A stretch of 64,000 nt of DNA from Zygnema cylindricum (GCA_037447655.1 JBBHKE010001653.1:64001-128000); one strand, 5' to 3'. Positions 32,581 to 43,594 are shown, counted from the first letter of the stretch. Numbers and translations: made by a program. The notes: a model not told the origin generated them from the letters alone.

Positions 32581-33034
32581 CAAGTAGTGTGATAAAAATA
32601 TAAAGAGTTTAGTGTTTTACTGCTCATTTAACGGGAAAAACTTGCAAACTGCGTTATATGTAATAGTTTTTTGTTTTTTAATGTACGGAATAGTACGGAA
32701 GGAAATTCATTAACGATTATTTGCGATTTGATCAAAAGGTTCAACGCGCTTGTTACGTATAATTCGTCGCGTACGGTACGTTCGCACTAATCGCCGTGAA
32801 CAACTATGGACAACAATAAACCGTTAAGTATGCGTACAGTACGAGTTTAGTTTTTGGGTGCACCGTGCAAGCAAGATATTTGGCATCAACTTGTTTGACG
32901 TCTTAGTACGGGAATTTAAACGTCACGGGCTCCTGTCTTTTCGTCTAGAGCCCTAAGCATCTTTAAGCGTCAACTCTATTTTAAAGTATAAAGTAAAATA
33001 CACGATACCCACCATTAATTACTTGACACTCGGT
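32581..33034. other. Intergenic, nothing recognised
   Basis: Rich in GTACGG/CGTACG-type motifs that recur in the window's transposon debris; no gene or complete element recognised. Confidence 0.4.
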
Positions 33035-33310
33035 ACTTGAAATATGTTACAGTTGTAGACGTCTACAAAATGTGAGACAGCATACGAAACAAAATGTAGA
33101 CGACTACGAAACTTTGTACAATTGTTGACGTCTAAAAAAACGGAGACAGTTGTCGACGTCGAGGTTCTTGTGACATTGTAGCGAAGTCATGCTACCTTGT
33201 GATGTCATGAGTATGTAAACTTTCCGCCACGGCTTCCCGATTTTTTTTTCTTATCTTTTGTCATTCGATATGTCATCAAACTAACACAAAAAACATTCAA
33301 AAAAAAGAAA

Positions 33311-33362
<52 letters not shown>
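33311..33362. repeat. (AT)n microsatellite
   Basis: About 26 AT dinucleotides, interrupted once by AC near the left end; inside the left arm of long-TIR element A. Confidence 0.95.
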
Positions 33363-33364
<2 letters not shown>

Positions 33365-34122
33365 TTCATTTGATACTATTATCGTTGCATTTCATTTAGA
33401 CAAGAGAGAAAAAGGAGCGCTCGAGTGAGAAAAAGCGGGAGAGACGAGGATGACATAAACTTTTGCGAAGGACCCGTGAATGAAAGTGGAGGTCCGAGAC
33501 CCTAACGATATTTCGTACATGCTTGTCATTTTCGTACATACAAGCACGTGATGAGCAGTGAAAAAAATAGCGTGTACACTCTCTCGTGCATTTTTTTTTT
33601 GAAGACGTCTCATGTGTGCAATCTCGATTTTCTATTCGTCAATAAAGTATTATTTTAATAAAAAGCAGGTTGCGATTAGATTCCAGTACAAGTGTGAATA
33701 TGAGCTGGTGTGACGTGGAAGTGGGTCGAAATAATATTACGCCAAACTGACGTACTATCCAAGTTCCAAGATGAGGCAAAATATACTTTGGTTCTTGCCC
33801 GTTTTTCGTACGGCGTAAGATTTTCTCGTTGCAAGTCCCAATTTTTGTGAAAACGACGGAAAAAGAACCCTTACTTGAACACATGGGCACACACCCTTAG
33901 GGTACTTTTGCATGTGCTAAAACTACAATTATGTTCTGTCGTTTTCCTCCATAATTTAGAAAAAAACGAGAAAACCCGCAGCCGTATCAAAAAATTGAGA
34001 TTACTACCTTACATGTTGCGTTACCTTGAAACTTTATATGTACTAGAGTTGCGATGCAGTTTGTCGTCTAGCGTGTATCGGCCCACTTTCGCGTCCTTTG
34101 AGCTCATCTTCAAACTTTATAT

Positions 34123-34146
34123 AAAATCACCTCGCGAGGTGATTTT
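34123..34146. repeat. 24-bp perfect palindrome centred on CCTCGCGAGG
   Basis: AAAATCACCTCG is followed at once by its exact complement. It lies in the middle of long-TIR element A, and a near-identical palindrome lies at 60001-60040 in copy B. A third palindrome with the same core is at 37361-37408 in another repeat. Confidence 0.9.
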
Positions 34147-34770
34147 AAATAAAGTTCCAAGAGGTGAGCGAATACACAAATGTTGTCACACATGTCGGAA
34201 GTTTTTGACAACTTTTGTGTGCGGAGTACAAAAAAAAAACCCTCTACACGTTTACACTTTACAGCATGTGCATGACTTTTTTTCGGTGCGTTTTTTTTTC
34301 TTACAGGGGCCGTGGAGGGGGTCTTGACCAACGGGCGCCATTTCGCAAAAGCGAAGTCTGTGAAAGCGCCCCTCTCTCTCTCCCTCTCCTACTACCAAGT
34401 CTATCTCACAATTCTTGCAATGAAAAATAGTAATAATAATATTGAATGAAAGATCTCTAAAAAATATTTTTTTTGAATATATTTAGGCGTATATTAATAG
34501 CAAGTAAGGTGAGAAAATACCAAGAAATAAAATCAGGAAACCATGGTTGAAAGTTTTAGAATTTGTGACGTTGACCTTGTCATAATTTGAGCGTGACGTC
34601 AAAATGTTACAAACCCTAAACATCTACAATGTCACAAGTAGCTAGACGTCTACAACCGTCGATATTTTGTAAACGTCATCGATTGTCGCGGGTTTGTAGT
34701 TGTCTACAAATGTCACAAATTACACCCACGTCTACATCCGTCACAATTTAAAGTAACGATTTCATTTCTT

Positions 34771-35095
34771 TACATAAGAATGCTCTAAAAGTAGTACGGA
34801 GAATCTTTGCAAAAAACAAAGTTACAAGACTAAAGTTTCGATTACATGCAAATTAAAGACAAATTTGTACACTAATGTACATAAAATTTATAATCAAAGT
34901 TTATCATTTCAGAAGCGGGATATCCCAAAAAACAAAAGAATGACCTTATTTGCAAATTTCATTGGTTGTACCGTACATGGCTGCGCTATGACCTGACCTC
35001 ACCTAACGCCACTAATTTCTCACATACGAATATCTTAGGCCTCTATTCCACTAGGCGGTCCCGATAACATGCAGAGACGTCTATTTGTAGCGTTT
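34771..35095. other. Flank of long-TIR copy A
   Basis: The first ~90 bp (to ~34858, ending around GACTAAAGTTTCG) also flank copy B, where they are split by the solo LTR at 60651-62029, so the repeat family extends past the obvious inverted arm. The rest is unassigned. Confidence 0.45.
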
Positions 35096-35106
35096 ATGAA
35101 ATTCAA

Positions 35107-36441
35107 TGGGCTCCATTGTCACACAGAATTTGCAGATCAAAAAAAGCTAATCTAGGTAGTGCCAACTCCAACTTGGTATAAACCCAAATCATTGACCCCT
35201 TGACAATCAGAACCCCATTACAGCTTCACCCCTGTGAAATAAGACATTCTGTGTGCTCAGTTCCACCACCGAATGCAAAGTTAGAATATGAGATTTGGAC
35301 ACATTCACCCACTTTGACTTTCCCTTAAAAATGCAGCCACCCAGGCAAGCAAAGACTCTGACCGACTACACCATTGTGTAGACTGGACTCCCTTGAGTAC
35401 GGAGCAAAAAGAATCACTGAAAATTATCAACTGAATTGATAGTTATGGTTGGCCAAAGTTCTCTATTTATACAAGGTGCTCTCTGGGAGAGGCAGCTACC
35501 TACCAGATATATTCTAAGTCCTAAACCCCTCTCTAAACCCTCTAGTACTGAGGTACGGACCAATCAAATTACTGTATAGTACATAAAGGTACGGGTGCCG
35601 GTGTAACTTTTGAACGGCCATCGTACGACATGGCTAAAAAGTTCACACATGTCATATCCGGATTCGCTCTTATAATCCCCAGAATTCTTGCCTCCAAATC
35701 TTATCCCACCACGTGGCGCCAATTCATGCCACGTCAGAAAAACGGTATTGTACATAAAGTACAGGTGCCGGAGTACCATCTGTACGGACATTGTACGATG
35801 ATGTTATAATGTGACATTTGTCACATCGGGATTTGTTATGTTCTTTTTCGGAGATTCCGCACCTGTACTATGTCGCCACGTATCATTCAGAGTGGTGACA
35901 TCCGCAAACGACAAAAAAACTGTTCCGCGATCTCGCCATTTATCGCGGCCGTCCGATTTAAACCGGCATTCAATTTTAGCCGTCGAAAATTGGTGCACGG
36001 TATTTGTTCCGATAGCGAAACAAATGCGCGGTATCCGTTCCTTCCCCGTACCGTACTTCGTACTAAGCTAAACCGTATCTATGTACTAAGTATCTATTTC
36101 CCGTTAAACGAATTAATCTATGTGTAACTATTTACATATTTATCAAACCTTGTATATTGTAACACTAGTTCTAGACTTAACGGTTAAAGCTGACGTCTAC
36201 GGTGGCTAGACGGACGGCAGGTACCAGGATCAATTCCTGGGTCCGTCAAGTACATTTTGGTAAATCTACCTAATCCACCCCTTGTCTTCTCTAGAGAGTT
36301 TAGGTAGCCATGGCTCTAGCTCCCTTTCCAGCCTTCAGTGACTATAACAAGTGTGGGGGCTTGGTGAGGGGAGTTAGAGGCAAACCTCGTTAGCTCTTTT
36401 TCTATCCTAATACAGACCTAGAAAATACACAAATATCAATA
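35107..36441 (-). mobile_element. Copia-family 'R1' LTR, ~1.3 kb, apparently solo
   Basis: Collinear with the TSD-bounded solo LTR at 60651-62029. Shared landmarks are GCAGATC..AAAGCTAATCTA, TTCACCCACTTTGACTTTCCC, GTACGGACCAATC and, near the end, GGTACCAGGATCAATTCC, GTAGCCATGGCTCTAGC and AGACCTAGAAAATAC. Shorter relatives bound the copia elements at 44612-45602 and 48547-49325, which fixes the family and orientation: coding sequence associated with these LTRs is on the minus strand. Exact ends are uncertain. Confidence 0.65.
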
Positions 36442-36481
36442 GTTTACTGGCACGGGGTTCCATTATGTCGTGCCAGTAAAC
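36442..36481. repeat. 13-bp perfect hairpin, 14-nt loop
   Basis: GTTTACTGGCACG and CGTGCCAGTAAAC enclose a 14-nt loop directly after the R1 LTR copy. It may be a remnant of the insertion junction or an independent inverted repeat. Confidence 0.85.
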
Positions 36482-36589
36482 ATCGTTTTTCAATTATGAT
36501 TTGCGCCACGTAGGTTAGCTTTCAGATTCTTAAATTTAAAAATATTATTCAAACTAGAAATGTGTACAAAATAGTTGTACGAAAGGAGG

Positions 36590-37412
36590 TAGTTAATGAT
36601 TCGTACGAAAATTTTGCGACCAAATTTTAATTTTGAAATTGAAATTAAAATTTTGAAACGGAATGGCAAAAAGGCACCCCAAACTTTGAAGTTCGGTGGA
36701 TGTCAAAAGGAGCGTGCGAATATTTTTCGGTCGACTTGTATACAGGTTGGCGGAAAGCACATGGCGTGTACAACATTTTTGTTTATCATCGTTTGTTCGT
36801 GGTGGATATTTTTTTTGCTTTGCACGTGTACCAATGGTACGCGACACGTTTGAAGAAACTCTCCTCCTCGAGGAGAGATCTCTTCACGCTGGACGATTTG
36901 CGCGATTGCTTCGCGAATCTAAAAAAGTGAAATATCCAACGGTCGATACTTACGCCTATAATATAAGAGCCATCCAATAAGCATGTTTCTTCATGTTTCG
37001 TATAAAAAAATAAAAAATTGTACGAATATGTACGAAATAGTACGACGTCTAGTAAACAACCCCACTTTTCCTCTACTGGACGTTCACCCTTATATAGCAA
37101 AACGTTTATCACCGAAATTCCTAAAAAACGTAACACACGAAAAGAGAAAAAAATAAGAAATATAGAATAAGGGTAAAGTTCCATTAGACGAAAAATAAGG
37201 TTGTTTACAAAAATTTGGACCTTTCCGCACTACGCCGTACTTCTTATTTTGTTTTTATGCGGAAAACAACATTACAGAGAATCTTGCCATTATTCTCCAA
37301 AATTATGGGAGTTAGCAATGACCGTTGGATATTTTTTCGCGAAGCATTCGCTTCGAAAGTTTTTGTAATTGGTGATGTACCTCGCGAGGTATATCACCAA
37401 TTACAAAAAAAA
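36590..37412. mobile_element. Foldback/MITE-like repeat with central palindromes
   Basis: AAATATCCAACGGTCG (~36930) pairs with CAATGACCGTTGGATATTT (~37317), and TTGCTTCGCGAATC (36907-36920) resembles the complement of TTCGCGAAGC (37336-37345). A ~45-bp palindrome (37361-37408) has the core TACCTCGCGAGGTA. The stretch 37200-37310 recurs in reverse complement at 63005-63120 (shared ACAACATTACAGAGAATCTT), so the family is dispersed. No coding frame is convincing. Confidence 0.5.
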
Positions 37413-37664
37413 ATGAGCTGCGACACGTTGGATAATGAGCATACGTGTCAAAGTGGCAACCAACGGAAATCAAAAAATTTCCCACACGATATATGCATTC
37501 AGAAATCCAGTAGAAAATACAAACGAAATTTTGTAACGCACTTTTGTCACGCTATTTTTGTTAGCTCCCAGTCGTCACACTATTTCTGGCAACGCTCATT
37601 CCTCACATGTAAAAATAATTCGTCACGCGTAAAAACAAGAACCATAAAAAAATGAGGTGGTATC

Positions 37665-37760
37665 TGACAAGTATAGTTGGGTATCGAGGACCTATTGCCA
37701 ATATTCGATATATATCGAATTTTAGGTACCCGATAATCGATATATCGAGACCATGTAGGG
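37665..37760. repeat. CGATATATCG-rich repeat (relative of 1695-1830)
   Basis: Contains TTCGATATATATCGAA and GGTACCCGATAATCGATA; a block of about 20 bp matches the reverse complement of 1787-1810. Confidence 0.55.
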
Positions 37761-37812
37761 AGAAGCTAAATATCCGGACAATTATTTTTTTCCAGGTTTT
37801 TTTTTCAAAAAG

Positions 37813-37868
37813 CCCCCCCCCCCCTCCGTGGCGGGCGCTTAGTGGGGGGGGGGGGGGGGGGGGGGGGG
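37813..37868. repeat. poly(C)12 - poly(G)25 inverted homopolymers
   Basis: A run of 12 C (37813-37824) and a run of 25 G (37844-37868) are separated by ~19 bp with GGCGGGCGC. The G run can form a G-quadruplex and the two runs can pair as a hairpin. Run length may also be affected by sequencing or assembly error. Confidence 0.9.
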
Positions 37869-37891
37869 TCCGTACGATTTTGCGTACAGTT

Positions 37892-38507
37892 TGTTGGAAT
37901 ATTGGGAGAATCGGCAAGTTTGGTCGATATATATTAATTTTGTTCGCGTTGTATTTTAGTCACGTTTTGCTTGGTTTGGTTTAAGTTTCGTTTCAGTTTA
38001 CGTTTGGTTACATTTGAATGATTATGTTTCAGTTTATTTGCGGCATTATAATTTCATCAGTGTCATTTGGTCCTTTACGGTAGTGCAATATTTTAGTGCG
38101 GCTACTTTGTGTTCAGTGCTAGTTTGTTGTACACCGTGAAGTTCCTGTTCTTTGTGTCTTGTTACAAGTGGTGTGAAGTGCTCCGCTCGCCAATGTGTTT
38201 TGTACGGCACACGTTCACATGTGGACTACGACGTGTATTGGACAGATTCTTAGTGGGCTTTCGTGGCAGCTAGTTGTCGGTGCGTTGGAAGGTATTTAGG
38301 AACGACGTGTGGTAGCCTTATATTATCAGTGGCAGTGATCAGAGTTAGCAATCTGAGTGAGTGAGTAAGTGAGTGAGTGAGGACATATTTTGTAAGTAAG
38401 AAAAACTTTAGTGAAATATACTTGTGTTTTGCTGAACTCTTTGTTTTCTATGAGACTAAGAGTTATTATACTTTTGTGAGCTTGTTAATCGATCCTGATT
38501 TTTAACA
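37892..38507 (+). mobile_element. LTR 1 (616 bp) of a gag-only LTR retrotransposon
   Basis: Begins TGTTGGAATATTGGG and ends TTTTTAACA, so it has TG...CA termini. It is followed two bases later by TGGTATCGGAGC (38510-38521), a copia-type primer-binding site complementary to initiator tRNA-Met. It differs from LTR 2 and LTR 3 at many sites in its 5' ~410 bp, but matches LTR 2 in its 3' ~190 bp. Confidence 0.9.
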
Positions 38508-38566
38508 AGTGGTATCGGAGCGGGTTGTACCTATTAAATTGAAGCTTAGTCTCTTGCATCGTAGCC

Positions 38567-39973
38567 ATGGGTGGAAGGAAAAAAAAGTGTGCACTTGTGT
38601 TTTCCCCACTGTCATTTGCTCCCACTCCAGAGCAAACTAACACATCTGAACCGAGTGAGAGAGGCGACTTTAGTGGTGAGCAGTTCGAGGAAGATCATCA
38701 ACGAAAGGAAGAAAAAAAGGATGTGAGAGTGTCCTTGTCTGTGGAGCAACTCGGAGTGCTTTTCGACGGCCTTCTGCGTACCTTTGATGAGCAGCTCTCA
38801 GCTGCCTGTCAAAAGGGCAAGATGCAAGGTATTGATAATCCGAAACCAGATGATAGTGGTAGGGATTCGGAAGGAGAAGCCAAAAAGAGGAGAAGAGAGA
38901 AATTACTTAAGGGGAAGGTGAAAAGTGATAAAGAGGAAAAGATGGATGTCGGGAGTGAGGAGGCGAAGTTTTGCATGGCCGGCAAAGTCATTCTTTTCAA
39001 TGGATCTAATTACGCAATGTGGAAGAAGTATATCAAAGGAGAGCTAATGTTAAAAAATTTGTGGCCAATAGTTAATAGAGATGAGAGAGAACTGAAAGAT
39101 CTTGAAAGGAAGCAGTTATGGAAGATAAAAGACATCTATGCAACGAATGGATTGATGCAAAGTTGCCATGCATAAGTTTTGGATCACTTCCTTGCTTATG
39201 GCAGTGCTCATGAATATTGGGTGGGAATAGAAAATCAGTTTGAGAAAGGGGTAGTAGATAAGGGGCAATTCGTATTCGAGGAATTCATAAAGTTCAAATT
39301 TAGAGAAAATGAGTCAAATGATGATGCAGTCAAGCAGTTGAATATTATGGTGGAACAATTAACTAGTCTCGGATAAATGATCACAGGGGATTATAAATTA
39401 CCGATATTTTTGAAGGGGCTTCCAGATTACCTCCGTACACCAAAAGAGATTATTCAGTCGAAGAGGAGGGCAGCATACGAATTTGCCGTCAGTTATTTAA
39501 AGAGAGTGGATAAGACGTGGGAAGGAACGAGTAGGGGAGAAAATATATCCGATGGAAATGGTATACCCGTCACTCTCAATAGTGCCACAAATGAGAGTCC
39601 AACTGTGAATGCGGTCAATGGTAGAGGAGGCGGTAGTTCACCGAGAGGTAGAGGTGGCAGTGGAAGAGGGGGCCGAGGAGGAGCACATAATTTTGGAGAT
39701 TACAACGGACAATCTGATCAGAATGCAGTATGCTTTAAATGTCACAGATACGGACATTTCGCATTCGAATGTCCAGACCCACAAAAACAGTCCTTCATTT
39801 GTCAACGTTGGGGACATGTGAGCGCTCAATGTTTCGATCGAGGGGGAGAGTATTCAGAACGAGGAGGACGTGGCGGCCGTGGTCGCGGATTTGGCCGCGG
39901 TACAGGGCGTGGAGGAAGACATGTTCAATTTGCAGGTCTAGAGGAAGAAGAAGGAAATGTTGAGATTTTCTAA
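38567..39973 (+). pseudogene. Copia-type Gag (UBN2 + CCHC + RGG), copy 1, with two in-frame stops
   Basis: A single frame of 468 sense codons opens with ATG in strong context (GTAGCCATGGG) and is broken by TAA at 39173-39175 and 39374-39376. The N-terminal third is charged. At codons ~146-178 VILFNGSNYAMWKKYIKGEL resembles the UBN2/Gag 'FDGxNYxxWK' start. A CCHC knuckle reads CFKCHRYGHFAFEC. A second knuckle lacks its first Cys (SFICQRWGHVSAQC). RGG/GRGG boxes flank the knuckles. No protease, integrase, RT or RNase H follows before the polypurine tract at 40297-40306, so the unit is gag-only (TR-GAG-like) and must be mobilised in trans. Confidence 0.85.
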
Positions 39974-40296
39974 ATCTCACGTGTGCCTTGGCAAGCGGCA
40001 GTTTTAGGGGGGGAGGCTTGCTGTTTAATGTTGAAACGATTTGACCTTAAAAAGAAATAAAACATGAGGAAGAATTTTCTACGACTAAAAGAGGTAGTAG
40101 AACATCGGAGTTGATAGAGAAAGGCGTGTGTGAGGACTGAAGGGGAAGAAAAAAAAAAGAAATTTCCGTGTGGTACAATTTGTCTATACCAAAAAAAGGA
40201 AGCGGTTTACTTTGGATGAACGAAATTATTTTGTGCGATGTTACGTTTTAGAGGGGGCGGTATTCATTGGTGGTGTGCAATCGCGCTTTTCCCAAT

Positions 40297-40306
40297 AAGA
40301 GGGGGA
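40297..40306 (+). other. Polypurine tract before LTR 2
   Basis: AAGAGGGGGA sits immediately before LTR 2, the expected primer site for plus-strand synthesis. An identical tract precedes LTR 3 (42714-42723). Confidence 0.75.
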
Positions 40307-40307
40307 T

Positions 40308-40924
40308 TGTTGGAATATTGGGAGAATCGGTAGGTTTGGTCGATATATATTAACTTTGTTCGCGTTGTATTTTAGTCACGTTTTGCTTGGTTTAGTTTAA
40401 GTTACGTTTCGGTTTACGTTTGGTTACGTTTGAATGATTATGTTTCAGTTTATTTGCGGCATTATAATTTCGTCAGTGTCATTTGGTCTTGTACGGTATT
40501 GCAATATTTTTGTGCGGCTACTTTGTGTTCAGTGCTAGTTTGTTGTACACCGTGAAGTTCCTGTTCTTTGTGTCTTGTTAGGAGTGGTGTGAAGTGCTCC
40601 GCGCGCCAATGTCTTTTGTACGACACACGTTCGCATATGGACTACGACGTGTATTGGACAGATTCTTAGTGGGCTTTCGTGCCACCTAGTTGTCGATGCC
40701 TTGGAAGGTATTTAGGGATCGACGTGTGGTAGCCTTATATTATCAGTGGCAGTGATCAGAGTTAGCAATCTGAGTGAGTGAGTAAGTGAGTGAGTGAGGA
40801 CATATTTTGTAAGTAAGAAAAACTTTAGTGAAATATACTTGTGTTTTGCTGAACTCTTTGTTTTCTATGAGACTAAGAGTTATTATACTTTTGTGAGCTT
40901 GTTAATCGATCCTGATTTTTAACA
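40308..40924 (+). mobile_element. LTR 2 (617 bp), chimera of LTR 3 (5' part) and LTR 1 (3' part)
   Basis: From 40308 to ~40719 the sequence matches LTR 3, including LTR 3-specific changes (TCGGTAGG, TTAACTTTG, GTTAGGAGTGG, GTGCCACCTAG, AGGGATCGAC). From ~40724 to 40924 it matches LTR 1 (GACGTGTGG, GAACTCTTTG, GACTAAGAG, TTTTTAACA). The switch falls within ~5 bp. A chimeric middle LTR is the expected product of unequal crossing-over between the two LTRs of one element. Confidence 0.9.
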
Positions 40925-40983
40925 AGTGGTATCGGAGCGGGTTGTACCTATTAAATTGAAGCTTAGTCTCTTGCATCGTAGCC

Positions 40984-42390
40984 ATGGGTGGAAGGAAAAA
41001 AAAGTGTGCACTTGTGTTTTCCCCACTGTCATTTGCTCCCACTCCAGAGCAAACTAACACATCTGAACCGAGTGAGAGAGGCGACTTTAGTGGTGAGCAG
41101 TTCGAGGAAGATCATCAACGAAAGGAAGAAAAAAAGGATGTGAGAGTGTCCTTGTCTGTGGAGCAACTCGGAGTGCTTTTCGACGGCCTTCTGCGTACCT
41201 TTGATGAGCAGCTCTCAGCTGCCTGTCAAAAGGGCAAGATGCAAGGTATTGATAATCCGAAACCAGATGATAGTGGTAGGGATTCGGAAGGAGAAGCCAA
41301 AAAGAGGAGAAGAGAGAAATTACTTAAGGGGAAGGTGAAAAGTGATAAAGAGGAAAAGATGGATGTCGGGAGTGAGGAGGCGAAGTTTTGCATGGCCGGC
41401 AAAGTCATTCTTTTCAATGGATCTAATTACGCAATGTGGAAGAAGTATATCAAAGGAGAGCTAATGTTAAAAAATTTGTGGCCAATAGTTAATAGAGATG
41501 AGAGAGAACTGAAAGATCTTGAAAGGAAGCAGTTATGGAAGATAAAAGACATCTATGCAACGAATGGATTGATGCAAAGTTGCCATGCATAAGTTTTGGA
41601 TCACTTCCTTGCTTATGGCAGTGCTCATGAATATTGGGTGGGAATAGAAAATCAGTTTGAGAAAGGGGTAGTAGATAAGGGGCAATTCGTATTCGAGGAA
41701 TTCATAAAGTTCAAATTTAGAGAAAATGAGTCAAATGATGATGCAGTCAAGCAGTTGAATATTATGGTGGAACAATTAACTAGTCTCGGATAAATGATCA
41801 CAGGGGATTATAAATTACCGATATTTTTGAAGGGGCTTCCAGATTACCTCCGTACACCAAAAGAGATTATTCAGTCGAAGAGGAGGGCAGCATACGAATT
41901 TGCCGTCAGTTATTTAAAGAGAGTGGATAAGACGTGGGAAGGAACGAGTAGGGGAGAAAATATATCCGATGGAAATGGTATACCCGTCACTCTCAATAGT
42001 GCCACAAATGAGAGTCCAACTGTGAATGCGGTCAATGGTAGAGGAGGCGGTAGTTCACCGAGAGGTAGAGGTGGCAGTGGAAGAGGGGGCCGAGGAGGAG
42101 CACATAATTTTGGAGATTACAACGGACAATCTGATCAGAATGCAGTATGCTTTAAATGTCACAGATACGGACATTTCGCATTCGAATGTCCAGACCCACA
42201 AAAACAGTCCTTCATTTGTCAACGTTGGGGACATGTGAGCGCTCAATGTTTCGATCGAGGGGGAGAGTATTCAGAACGAGGAGGACGTGGCGGCCGTGGT
42301 CGCGGATTTGGCCGCGGTACAGGGCGTGGAGGAAGACATGTTCAATTTGCAGGTCTAGAGGAAGAAGAAGGAAATGTTGAGATTTTCTAA
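40984..42390 (+). pseudogene. Copia-type Gag, copy 2, tandem duplicate of copy 1
   Basis: Offset exactly 2417 bp from copy 1, with the same frame, the same two TAA stops (41590-41592, 41791-41793), the same CCHC knuckle and RGG boxes, and identical predicted residues throughout. The identity includes the disabling stops, which shows duplication after the stops arose. The unit again ends at a polypurine tract and LTR 3. Confidence 0.88.
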
Positions 42391-42724
42391 ATCTCACGTG
42401 TGCCTTGGCAAGCGGCAGTTTTAGGGGGGGAGGCTTGCTGTTTAATGTTGAAACGATTTGACCTTAAAAAGAAATAAAACATGAGGAAGAATTTTCTACG
42501 ACTAAAAGAGGTAGTAGAACATCGGAGTTGATAGAGAAAGGCGTGTGTGAGGACTGAAGGGGAAGAAAAAAAAAAGAAATTTCCGTGTGGTACAATTTGT
42601 CTATACCAAAAAAAGGAAGCGGTTTACTTTGGATGAACGAAATTATTTTGTGCGATGTTACGTTTTAGAGGGGGCGGTATTCATTGGTGGTGTGCAATCG
42701 CGCTTTTCCCAATAAGAGGGGGAT

Positions 42725-43341
42725 TGTTGGAATATTGGGAGAATCGGTAGGTTTGGTCGATATATATTAACTTTGTTCGCGTTGTATTTTAGTCACGTTT
42801 TGCTTGGTTTAGTTTAAGTTACGTTTCGGTTTACGTTTGGTTACGTTTGAATGATTATGTTTCAGTTTATTTGCGGCATTATAATTTCGTCAGTGTCATT
42901 TGGTCTTGTACGGTATTGCAATATTTTTGTGCGGCTACTTTGTGTTCAGTGCTAGTTTGTTGTACACCGTGAAGTTCCTGTTCTTTGTGTCTTGTTAGGA
43001 GTGGTGTGAAGTGCTCCGCGCGCCAATGTCTTTTGTACGACACACGTTCGCATATGGACTACGACGTGTATTGGACAGATTCTTAGTGGGCTTTCGTGCC
43101 ACCTAGTTGTCGATGCCTTGGAAGGTATTTAGGGATCGACTTGTGGTAGCCTTATATTATCAGTGGCAGTGATCAGAGTTAGCAATCTGAGTGAGTGAGT
43201 AAGTGAGTGAGTGAGGACATATTTTGTAAGTAAGAAAAACTTTAGTGAAATATACTTGTGTTTTGCTGAACTATTTGTTTTCTATGAGACTGTGTGTTAT
43301 TATACTTTTGTGAGCTTTATAATGGATCCTGATTTTTATTA
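42725..43341 (+). mobile_element. LTR 3 (617 bp) of the gag-only array
   Basis: Starts TGTTGGAATATTGGG like the others. Its 3' part carries its own changes (GAACTATTTG, GACTGTGTG, CTTTATAATGG), and the terminal CA is lost (TTTTTATTA). It is followed by a primer-binding-site variant (TGGTATCGAAGC). Confidence 0.88.
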
Positions 43342-43400
43342 AGTGGTATCGAAGCGGGTTGTACCTATTAAATTGAAGCTTAGTCTCTTGCATCTCAGCC

Positions 43401-43594
43401 ATGGGAGGAAGGAAAAAAAGTGTGCACTTGTGTTTTCCCCACTGTCAATTGCTCCCACTCCAGAGCAAACTGACACATCTGAACCGAGTGAGAGAGGCGG
43501 CTTTAGTGGTGAGCAGTTCGAGGAAGATCATCAACAAAAGGAAGAAAAAATGGATGTGAGAATGTCCTTGTCTGAGGAGCAACTCGTAGTGCTT
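43401..43594 (+). pseudogene. Truncated third Gag, frameshifted and cut by another insertion
   Basis: Homologous to the first ~200 nt of copies 1 and 2 but diverged. It has one A fewer in the A-run after the start (GGAAGGAAAAAAAGTGTG), which shifts the frame at codon ~7. Homology stops abruptly at GTGCTT (~43594), where TGTTAAGGG starts a different LTR-like sequence. Confidence 0.75.

Larger units (their letters stand above)
33035..34770. mobile_element. Long-TIR DNA transposon, non-autonomous copy A (~1.7 kb)
   Basis: The ends are inverted relative to each other. The left arm (33050-33250) carries repeated GTTGTAGACGTCTAC-like units, then CGCCACGGCTTCC. The right arm (34540-34760) carries their complement (CCATGG.., ACGTCTACAACCGTC, GTCTACAAATGTCAC). 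Arms also share the GGAGAG-rich and GCAAAAGCGAAGT-like stretches inside. Interior blocks at 33720-33900 and 34000-34200 match the interior ends of the larger copy at 54.6-60.6 kb. No transposase frame is visible. Long TIRs with subterminal repeats resemble Mutator-like elements, but the superfamily is not proven. Confidence 0.6.

Noticed and set aside
33875-34327. 150-codon + strand frame as a transposase fragment
   Set aside because: No DDE/DDD or zinc-finger motif; it runs over the palindrome and TIR interior and is not open in the paralogue at 60 kb.
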